In this document: one piece after another, positions 1 to 5,563 of the stretch
How positions within the stretch are numbered: the stretch's first letter is position 1
How the letters are laid out: every line of letters begins with the position of its first letter
Origin: an uncultured Bacteroides sp.
GTDB lineage: Bacteria > Bacteroidota > Bacteroidia > Bacteroidales > Bacteroidaceae
Direction of reading: 5' to 3'
Length of the DNA stretch: 15,532 nt
Assembly (NCBI GenBank): GCA_900766005.1
Contig: CAAFTU010000094.1
Span: 1-15,532 of the forward strand
Program-made: the position numbers and the translations under genes
Notes under the pieces: generated by a model
What the model was told of the DNA's origin: nothing
What the model saw: the letters and a program-made list of their open reading frames with translations, nothing else
Databases searched by the model: none

Positions 1-7
1 AAGTCCG

Positions 8-15
8 TACCTTTG
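8..15 (+). promoter_or_regulatory. Bacteroidota -7 promoter box
   Basis: TACCTTTG is an exact match to TAnnTTTG, the -7 element read by the Bacteroidota primary sigma factor. Transcription would start near 20-23. The -33 element lies outside the window and cannot be judged. The box is followed within about 45 nt by a terminator hairpin, so it seems to drive a very short transcript. Confidence 0.65.
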
Positions 16-20
16 CAATG

Positions 21-82
21 TGTTTTTCATAGTATTAGATTTAAGGTTAACAAAGGTTGGAGCAAGGCGTTGCTCCTTTTTT
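21..82 (+). ncRNA. candidate short RNA or attenuated leader
   Basis: A promoter box at 8-15 is followed by about 38 nt without an obvious coding start, then a perfect 7-bp hairpin and six T residues, defining a transcript of roughly 60 nt. The leader holds the related stretches AAGGTT and AAAGGTT just before the hairpin. From memory it resembles a leader sequence repeated many times in Bacteroides genomes, and Bacteroidales-specific RNA motifs bounded by this type of promoter and a terminator have been described; I could not match it to a named family. The 5' end is an estimate. It could be an independent RNA or an attenuator for whatever lies downstream. Confidence 0.45.
59..82 (+). terminator. 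intrinsic terminator of the short leader
   Basis: GGAGCAA (59-65) pairs perfectly with TTGCTCC (70-76) across the 4-nt loop GGCG, followed by TTTTTT (77-82). This is a textbook rho-independent terminator on the plus strand. Confidence 0.8.
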
Positions 83-350
83 ATTTTATCCCCCTTACTT
101 TTACGATAAAACAAGTATTTCTTTTAATCCAGAAACCTCGACCTATCTTCAATCGTTCTCAACAGAATCCCTCCGACAGGATAATCAGGTAGAAATTTAT
201 GAAGGGAATGCGGATGTGATTTACGTTCCAATCGAACCGATGAATTAGCATTTATCAACAAATGTATCACAAATCACTGCATTTCCATAAACCTGTTCCT
301 TATCCGGTTTGTTCTAAATGGCAAAGACAATCTTTATAAATGATAGAATC
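83..350. other. spacer without a confident gene; one orphan reading frame
   Basis: No confident gene. A plus-strand frame is open up to TAG at 246-248 and ends in a protein-like stretch (VEIYEGNADVIYVPIEPMN). Its only upstream start is a TTG at 57-59 inside the terminator hairpin, and the only in-frame ATG is two codons before the stop. It may be the tail of a decayed gene or chance. I saw no TAnnTTTG box for the hydrolase that follows; TATCCGGTTTG near 302-312 has the right parts with wrong spacing. Confidence 0.3.
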
Positions 351-1409
351 ATGAAATTAAAAAAAGGAAGTATTGCATTACTAACATTGGCAGGTATGTT
401 CTATATGAGCGTACAAAAAGCGGATGCATGCACGCGTGCCGTCTATATCGGACCGGACCATATGGTAGTAACCGGACGTACAATGGACTGGAAAGAAGAT
501 ATTATGAGTAATATCTATGTTTTCCCCAGAGGAATACAACGTGCAGGATATAATAAAGAAAATGCCGTGAAATGGACTTCAAAATACGGCAGCGTCATTG
601 CAACAGGATATGATATAGGTACGTGTGACGGAATGAATGAAAAAGGATTGGTTGCCAGTCTGTTATTTTTGCCAGAATCCGTCTTTGACCGTCCGGAAGA
701 TACACGTCCTGTCATGGGAATCAGCATATGGACACAATATGTACTGGACAATTTTGCCACCGTACATGAAGCTGTTGAGGAGCTGAAAAAAGAATCATTC
801 CGCATTGATGCTCCCCACATGCCCAACGGTTCAGCTTCCACTCTTCACCTGGCTATTACAGATGAAACAGGAAATACAGCGGTTTTGGAATATCTGGACG
901 GGAATTTAAGCATACACGAAGGAAAAGAATTCCAAGTGATGACCAATTCTCCACGATATGATTATCAGTTGGCTATCAATGATTACTGGAAAGAAGTAGG
1001 AGGATTGCAAATGCTGCCGGGCACGAACCGTTCCAGCGACCGCTTTGTGCGTGCCTCTTTTTATATACATGCAATCCCTCAGACTCCGGACGCTAAAATA
1101 GCTGTACCCAGTGTGCTCAGTGTGATGCGTAATGTATCTGTCCCTTTCGGAATTACCACACCGGACAAACCTCATATATCTTCCACCCGCTGGCGTTCTG
1201 TATCCGATCAGAAGAATAAAATATATTATTTTGAATCGGTCATGACTCCTAATCTGTTTTGGTTGGATTTGAAGAAAATCGACTTCAGTCCCAAAGCCGG
1301 AATCAAGAAACTGACCCTCACCAACGGAAAGATTTATGCAGGAGATGCTGTAAAAGATTTAAAAGACAGCGACTCATTTGTATTCTTATTCCAAACCCCT
1401 GTGATGTAA
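351..1409 (+). CDS. bsh: secreted choloylglycine hydrolase family enzyme (bile salt hydrolase / penicillin V acylase)
   Basis: An Ntn-type linear amide hydrolase; family members deconjugate taurine- and glycine-linked bile salts or cleave penicillin V. I chose the ATG at 351 because it gives a clean signal peptide (MKLKKG, hydrophobic run, then ADA before CTRAVY); the ATG at 318 adds eleven residues ahead of it. Cleavage after ADA would expose the catalytic cysteine (Cys27 from this start) as the mature N-terminus in the periplasm. If that Cys is numbered 2 as in characterised enzymes, the Arg and Asp of GRTMDW fall exactly at 18 and 21, the known catalytic positions. MTNSP supplies the conserved active-site Asn and SSDRFVRA the distal Arg. 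Length of about 350 residues fits Gram-negative members. There is no lipobox (Ala, not Leu, at -3). Substrate preference cannot be read from the sequence. It appears to be a single-gene unit ending at a stem-loop. Confidence 0.92.
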   Translation: MKLKKGSIALLTLAGMFYMSVQKADACTRAVYIGPDHMVVTGRTMDWKEDIMSNIYVFPRGIQRAGYNKENAVKWTSKYGSVIATGYDIGTCDGMNEKGLVASLLFLPESVFDRPEDTRPVMGISIWTQYVLDNFATVHEAVEELKKESFRIDAPHMPNGSASTLHLAITDETGNTAVLEYLDGNLSIHEGKEFQVMTNSPRYDYQLAINDYWKEVGGLQMLPGTNRSSDRFVRASFYIHAIPQTPDAKIAVPSVLSVMRNVSVPFGITTPDKPHISSTRWRSVSDQKNKIYYFESVMTPNLFWLDLKKIDFSPKAGIKKLTLTNGKIYAGDAVKDLKDSDSFVFLFQTPVM

Positions 1410-1424
1410 AACAGTAAAAATCAA

Positions 1425-1480
1425 TATGACGTTCATGCCTCATTAAAATCGGTTAAGAGCCTCGTGAACGTCATACTTTT
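1425..1480 (+). terminator. stem-loop after the hydrolase gene
   Basis: TATGACGTTCA (1425-1435) is a perfect 11-bp inverted repeat of TGAACGTCATA (1465-1475). The 29-nt loop can form a short inner pairing (CTC 1439-1441 with GAG 1457-1459). It is followed by CTTTTC, a weak T run. It lies 15 nt after the stop codon, which suits a terminator or a 3' stabilising hairpin; the long loop makes termination less certain. Confidence 0.55.
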
Positions 1481-1588
1481 CTGCAAAAGTACTCCCTTCC
1501 GGCATTGAGTATCTTTTAAAATTCGTTGTTTTATAATAATACAAAAGCAATCATTTCCTCTCTGCTTCCTTATTACAAAAGAATAATT

Positions 1589-1596
1589 TATCTTTG
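1589..1596 (+). promoter_or_regulatory. -7 promoter box for the AlaX-like gene
   Basis: TATCTTTG matches TAnnTTTG exactly and lies 47 nt before the ATG at 1644, predicting a 5' leader of about 40 nt. No clear TTTG -33 element is seen at the expected distance. No Shine-Dalgarno stands out before the ATG. Confidence 0.6.
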
Positions 1597-1643
1597 AACG
1601 GATTTTAATATCCCATCAAAATCAGAACAAAAATAAAATAACT

Positions 1644-2102
1644 ATGGAACAACCATCACTCAACGACCATAATAAACAGGAATACCCTCCCATGCATACT
1701 ACAGAGCATGTCATAAACAGGACAATGGTCAATCTTTTCGGATGCGGACGGGCAATATCCGCCCATATAGAACGCAAAAAAAGCAAGCTGGATTTTGCGC
1801 TGCAAACCTGTCCGGAAGAAGCGGATATTATAAGAATAGAAAACACCGTAAACGAAGTATTGCGAAGAAATTTGCCCGTTACAATGGAATTTATCTCTCA
1901 AGAGGAAGCTATAGGGCGCTTTGACATGAAACGTTTACCGGAAAAAGCTTCCGAAACCGTACGGATTGTAAAAGTCGGCGATTACGACGAATGCCTCTGT
2001 ATAGGTCAACACGTGAAAAATACGTCCGAAATAGGTACATTTAAAATTATAAGCCACGACTATAAAGATGGAATCTTCCGTATGCGGTTCAAGCTGATAT
2101 AG
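1644..2102 (+). CDS. free-standing AlaX-type tRNA-editing domain protein
   Basis: This 152-residue protein resembles the editing (second additional) domain of alanyl- and threonyl-tRNA synthetases and its free-standing AlaX relatives, which hydrolyse mischarged aminoacyl-tRNA in trans. The four zinc ligands are visible: HTTEH (His18, His22) and CIGQH (Cys119, His123), the HxxxH...CxxxH pattern. Around the second pair, HVKNTSEIGTFKI matches the AlaRS editing-domain pattern (CGGTH, then TGEIG.FKI). CIGQH replaces the usual CGGTH. There is no synthetase catalytic domain, tRNA-recognition domain or N-terminal OB-like domain, so it is the short AlaX type. The likely site of action is the cytoplasm. 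It has its own promoter and no operon partner. Substrate (Ser-tRNA(Ala), Gly-tRNA(Ala) or another) is unknown; a noncanonical role is possible. The family call rests on motifs and order, read by eye. Confidence 0.8.
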   Translation: MEQPSLNDHNKQEYPPMHTTEHVINRTMVNLFGCGRAISAHIERKKSKLDFALQTCPEEADIIRIENTVNEVLRRNLPVTMEFISQEEAIGRFDMKRLPEKASETVRIVKVGDYDECLCIGQHVKNTSEIGTFKIISHDYKDGIFRMRFKLI

Positions 2103-2366
2103 AACAACTGTCAATCTGTCCCCCTAAAATTACAAATTGGCAGTAGCCTTGACAATCAAATGTTTAAAGAGGCTTACCAACTTTTAATGCAAAGGTTTTA
2201 ATCTTTAAGAAAACCTTTATAGGTTTAAAAGAGTGCAATATAAACCGCATATCATCGAACTAATGGTATGCGGTTTGCATTATGGATAGTGAATGACAAA
2301 GCCGAAAGGTGAAGGAATTCAGAAATAAACAAAATGTTTAACCAAAACCTATAGGAGATTAAGATT
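2103..2366 (+). promoter_or_regulatory. hairpin-rich leader region of hsp20
   Basis: This spacer holds several inverted repeats. ACTGTCAAT (2107-2115) pairs with ATTGGCAGT (2136-2144) with one G-U, just after the upstream stop and without a T tract. AAAGGTTTT (2191-2199) is the exact complement of AAAACCTTT (2210-2218). AAACCT (2211-2216) can instead pair with AGGTTT (2221-2226), so the last two are mutually exclusive. AAACCGCATA (2242-2251) pairs perfectly with TATGCGGTTT (2267-2276). TAGGTTTA (2220-2227) is a 7-of-8 match to TAnnTTTG with TTTT (2196-2199) 20 nt upstream, a weak candidate promoter. AGGAG at 2353-2357 is a good Shine-Dalgarno nine bases before the ATG at 2367, unusual for this phylum. 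Confidence 0.5.
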
Positions 2367-2810
2367 ATGATGCCAGTAAGAAGATCAAACCAAACATGGT
2401 TACCAAGTATTTTTAATGATTTCTTTGATAACGACTGGATGGTAAAAGCCAATGCAACAGCTCCCGCCATCAATGTTATTGAAAGTGACAAAGACTACAA
2501 AGTAGAAGTCGCCGCTCCGGGAATGACCAAAGAAGACTTCAAGATTCATATCAACGAAGACAACGACTTGGTTATCTCTATGGAAAAGAAAACAGAAAGT
2601 ACCGAAGGTGATAAAGAAGGCAAGAAAGAAAGCCGTTACTTGCGTCGCGAATTCTCTTATTCTAAATTCCAACAGACATTGATCCTGCCTGATGATGTAG
2701 ATAAAGATAAAATTGATGCAAAAGTAAACGATGGTGTATTAACTATCGAGCTGCCGAAACGTACGCCGGAAGACAAAGAAAAAGCAGCCAAGGTTATCGA
2801 AGTTAAATAA
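2367..2810 (+). CDS. Hsp20 / alpha-crystallin family small heat-shock protein
   Basis: An ATP-independent holdase chaperone of the cytoplasm that binds unfolding proteins and hands them to DnaK/ClpB systems. The 147-residue protein has a short N-terminal arm (1-33, with WLPSIFNDFF), an alpha-crystallin domain (about 34-132) with APGMTKEDFKI and the hallmark GVL at 123-125, and a C-terminal Ile-x-Val anchor (IEV, 144-146) used for oligomer assembly. Length is normal for the class. The start could be the ATG at 2367 or the adjacent one at 2370; AGGAG at 2353-2357 serves both. It is monocistronic: hairpin-rich leader before it, strong terminator after it. No CIRCE operator is present. Confidence 0.95.
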   Translation: MMPVRRSNQTWLPSIFNDFFDNDWMVKANATAPAINVIESDKDYKVEVAAPGMTKEDFKIHINEDNDLVISMEKKTESTEGDKEGKKESRYLRREFSYSKFQQTLILPDDVDKDKIDAKVNDGVLTIELPKRTPEDKEKAAKVIEVK

Positions 2811-2827
2811 CATGCTCTCAAATTCAG

Positions 2828-2869
2828 AAAAGAGGGATTGCCGCAGAGGCAGTTCCTCTTTTGTTTTTA
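2828..2869 (+). terminator. strong intrinsic terminator of hsp20
   Basis: Bases 2828-2842 pair with 2848-2862 to form a 15-bp stem (two G-T pairs) with a 5-nt loop GCAGA. The outer arms are AAAAGAGG and CCTCTTTT, followed by TGTTTTT. On the minus strand the stem ends in TTTT, so it could also stop transcription coming from the right. Confidence 0.88.
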
Positions 2870-2916
2870 TAAAAGTCCGTTTCTATTCCCTATGAGTCCA
2901 TCGTAATCTTACAACC

Positions 2917-2924
2917 CAAAGATA
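2917..2924 (-). promoter_or_regulatory. possible minus-strand -7 box in the convergent gap
   Basis: On the minus strand this reads TATCTTTG, an exact TAnnTTTG match. It faces the hsp20 terminator about 55 nt away and would give a short RNA antisense to the hsp20 3' end. No -33 element is seen. It overlaps the palindromic repeats, so the match may come from the repeat. Confidence 0.25.
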
Positions 2925-2979
2925 TAAATCTTTCACCTGTAAGATCTATAATCTTCCGGGGGTAAGATCTATAATCTTC
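2918..2979. repeat. array of three AAGAT-N-ATCTT palindromes with an 18-bp direct repeat
   Basis: GTAAGATCTATAATCTTC occurs exactly twice (2939-2956 and 2962-2979), separated by CGGGG. A third, diverged copy AAAGATATAAATCTTTC is at 2918-2934. Each copy is itself a palindrome (AAGAT/ATCTT or AAAGAT/ATCTTT), with centres about 23 bp apart. GTAATCTTAC at 2903-2912 may be a half-related fourth element. It lies between the 3' ends of hsp20 and the kinase gene, where no promoter is expected. Function unknown: protein-binding array, repetitive extragenic element or transcript 3'-end structure. Confidence 0.7.
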
Positions 2980-3050
2980 GCATTGCATCCTCCCTTCCCT
3001 GTTCTGTTCCATATTGCCTGTTGTCTTTACGCACTATACCTCGCCAATGT

Positions 3051-5396
3051 CTACTTAACATATTTATCCAACACTTTTTCCAAGGCATTTTGTGAAACCG
3101 GCTTAGTCAGAAAATCATCGCATCCGGCTTCTATAGCCCTGTCTTTGTCGGACTCAAAAGCAAAGGCAGTCAAAGCGACAATAGGCACTTCTTTTGAATA
3201 AGAACGAATCAGGCGCGTAGCCTCCAGCCCATCCATATGGGGCATCTTGATATCCATCAAAATCAAGTCGGGCTGATGTTCTTTAAATTGATTCACCGCA
3301 TCCTCTCCATTCTTAGCCCATAGCAGATTACATCTTTTCCCTAACAATGTCTTTAACAGCAAAAAGTTGCTGTCTACATCTTCCGCCACCAGTACTGTTC
3401 TTCTTTGCAACACTTTTCTCGGTCCCGTACTCCCTGATTCCGGACACTTCATAGCCTTTCCGGATTCCGGAATTTTTTTACCCGCCTTATAAGGAATCGT
3501 AAAACGAAAAGTAGAACCTTCATTCAGTTTGGATTCCGCAGTAATCTCTCCACCTAGTTTTTCTACAATCACCCTACAAATCGCAAGCCCCAAACCTGTT
3601 CCCTGAACAAAAGTATTCAGTTTCACGAAACGCTCAAAAATCATTTTAATCTTCTCCTCGGAGATACCCATTCCCGTATCTTTTACATAAAAATCAATAT
3701 ACTCCTCCCTCACTTCAAAACCAAAACGGATTTCCCCTTTGAAAGTAAATTTTATAGCATTGGTTATCAAATTTGTAACAACTTGCATAATTCGGTTCTG
3801 ATCTTCATTGATTATCAAGCTGGTGTCTTTATTGTCTAATATCAAAACAACCCCAGTCTGCACCCGATCCTTATGCATCTCATACACATTACGGCACAAT
3901 TCTCCCAAATCCATTGGATATCTGATGTATTCCAATGTACCCGCCTCTATTTTTGCCAAATCAAGTATGTCATTGATTAATTGCAACAATATTTCCGAAT
4001 TCTGGTTGATGATGTCCGAATAAAGTTTTTCATCCTCTGCGTTATCCGCTATAGTCATCAAATGCGAAAATCCCACAATTGCATTCAGCGGAGTACGGAT
4101 TTCATGGCTCATATTGGCTAGGAAAGCGGTTTTCAACCTGTCGGACTGTTCGGCTTTGATACGGGCGAATATCAATTCCTGCTCTATATTCTGTATATTG
4201 GTAATATCCCATGAAATACCGATAATGAGCGGTGTCCTCCCTTCCAGAGGAACCAACGTTTTCAAGGTCTGCACAATACGGGGCTCTCCTGTAGCCGTCA
4301 CATACGTTTCCTGCATTTCCATACGTTCGCGGGTACGAATCAATTCCAAATCATCCCGATGAAACTTCTCCGCATTCTCATATTCGGGAAATACTTCAAA
4401 ATCAGTACGCCCCAACGCTTTGGAAGCAGGAATTTTAGAGTGACTGGCAAACGCCTTATTCCAATAAAGATATCGGAAATCATCTTCAGGGTCCTTCACA
4501 AACAAATAAACAGGAATATTATTCAGTATAGCATCCATCAGATAATTCAATTCACGCAATTCATCACGATTCTTGATAACATCTGTTATATCCTGTGTAA
4601 AGAACCAAATCATTTCCTCGCCCTGATTTTGAATCATAAAGGCCGAAACCTGATGAACACGAAGTTTTGTTTCTCCCACACGGGTATATTTGGCACGATA
4701 AGCAAAATTACCTCCGTTATCGCGAATCTCCTGAACACGTTTATCAAACTGTTCTTTAGTATTCAAGGAAACAGGCAAATCATAGATTTTCTGTGTTCCT
4801 AATTCCCCTTTCACTCCATATTCCTCAATAAACTGCCGGTTGGCGTAGACTAAGGTTCCGTCAGCCGATACAGCCAGAATACTATCACTGACCCTATCCA
4901 ATATCCGTTTAAATATTTCCAAATTCTGCTGTGTGGCAACTCTTTCACTAATATCACGGCACATTATCAACACATATTCTTCATCTAAGGGGAAAATACG
5001 ATTTTCATAATAATGAAGCGTCCCGTCCACATCCAATTCATGATGGGCTGTAGAACCCCTACCTGTCGAAATAACCTTCTGAAGATTATTATGTATATTG
5101 TGATAAGCCTCTTTAGGAACCATATCCTGCATACGCATCCCCTTAAAATCGTTGTTGGATACACCCACATGATTTGTTTCCTCATTAGACACCACCTCTA
5201 TCCCCATTTCCTCATGATTGAAAACGGTCAACATATCCGGCAAGGAATCTAATATTCTTACCGCATATTTCTCCTTGAAACTAACGCCATCAAAGTTTTT
5301 TTCAGAAGAAGATAATTTTTCTTTCAGCAGCCTGTTCTCCTCTTTCAACGATTCAATTTCCTGCTCTAATACTTTAAGCTTGTGTTCACAATCCAT
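3051..5396 (-). CDS. cytoplasmic hybrid sensor histidine kinase with three PAS domains and a receiver
   Basis: A 781-residue sensor kinase fused to a response-regulator receiver. Order by eye: coiled coil (about 3-35), PAS1 (44-155, ending CRDISERVATQQNLE), PAS2 (163-275), PAS3 (284-405, ending SWDITNIQ), HisKA (421-485) with phospho-acceptor His431 in MSHEIRTPL, HATPase (530-636) with N-box Asn546, G1 box DTGMG at 573 and G2 box GTGLGL at 599-604, then a receiver (666-780) with acidic pair Glu672/Asp673, phospho-acceptor Asp715, Thr743 and Lys765. All catalytic residues are present. There is no signal peptide or membrane segment, so it should sense an intracellular cue. It has no HPt or output domain, so a separate HPt and regulator are needed; none is in the window. 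It follows carB on the same strand with its own promoter box at 5430-5437. Ligand and targets cannot be inferred. Confidence 0.93.
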   Translation of the reverse strand: MDCEHKLKVLEQEIESLKEENRLLKEKLSSSEKNFDGVSFKEKYAVRILDSLPDMLTVFNHEEMGIEVVSNEETNHVGVSNNDFKGMRMQDMVPKEAYHNIHNNLQKVISTGRGSTAHHELDVDGTLHYYENRIFPLDEEYVLIMCRDISERVATQQNLEIFKRILDRVSDSILAVSADGTLVYANRQFIEEYGVKGELGTQKIYDLPVSLNTKEQFDKRVQEIRDNGGNFAYRAKYTRVGETKLRVHQVSAFMIQNQGEEMIWFFTQDITDVIKNRDELRELNYLMDAILNNIPVYLFVKDPEDDFRYLYWNKAFASHSKIPASKALGRTDFEVFPEYENAEKFHRDDLELIRTRERMEMQETYVTATGEPRIVQTLKTLVPLEGRTPLIIGISWDITNIQNIEQELIFARIKAEQSDRLKTAFLANMSHEIRTPLNAIVGFSHLMTIADNAEDEKLYSDIINQNSEILLQLINDILDLAKIEAGTLEYIRYPMDLGELCRNVYEMHKDRVQTGVVLILDNKDTSLIINEDQNRIMQVVTNLITNAIKFTFKGEIRFGFEVREEYIDFYVKDTGMGISEEKIKMIFERFVKLNTFVQGTGLGLAICRVIVEKLGGEITAESKLNEGSTFRFTIPYKAGKKIPESGKAMKCPESGSTGPRKVLQRRTVLVAEDVDSNFLLLKTLLGKRCNLLWAKNGEDAVNQFKEHQPDLILMDIKMPHMDGLEATRLIRSYSKEVPIVALTAFAFESDKDRAIEAGCDDFLTKPVSQNALEKVLDKYVK

Positions 5397-5429
5397 TTGT
5401 TTTGAATATCTTTAGGATTCCTAATTGGA

Positions 5430-5437
5430 CAAAAGTA
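5430..5437 (-). promoter_or_regulatory. -7 promoter box for the hybrid kinase gene
   Basis: The minus strand reads TACTTTTG, an exact TAnnTTTG match, 33 nt before the ATG (5394-5396), predicting a leader of about 25 nt. The -33 region is not convincing. Confidence 0.6.
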
Positions 5438-5506
5438 GAAAACTTTTTGTAAACACAGAAAGAATAGTGATTTATTTTCCGATAAAAGAGAAGTCACTGA
5501 TTAATA

Positions 5507-5541
5507 GTTAATGGAGTGCACTGTTGCCACACCCCATTAAC
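5507..5541 (-). terminator. stem-loop downstream of carB
   Basis: GTTAATGG (5507-5514) pairs perfectly with CCATTAAC (5534-5541), with a further GTG/CAC pairing (5516-5518 with 5530-5532) beyond one mismatch. It starts 22 nt past the carB stop. No clean T tract follows on the minus strand, so it is an imperfect terminator and some read-through into the kinase gene is possible. Confidence 0.4.
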
Positions 5542-5563
5542 CACATATCATCAGCCATTAAAA

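Noticed and set aside
351..440. Lipoprotein signal for the choloylglycine hydrolase because a Cys follows the hydrophobic segment
   Set aside because: The sequence before the Cys is KADA, with no Leu-like residue at -3, and this Cys is the family nucleophile, which must stay free.
2231..2240. GAGTGC before hsp20 as part of a CIRCE heat-shock operator
   Set aside because: CIRCE needs TTAGCACTC-N9-GAGTGCTAA; only six bases of one arm are present and the partner arm is missing.
2353..2369. RNA thermometer (ROSE or fourU type) covering the hsp20 Shine-Dalgarno
   Set aside because: I could not find an upstream stretch that pairs well with AGGAG at a sensible distance; CCTATAGG around it is only a 4-bp palindrome.
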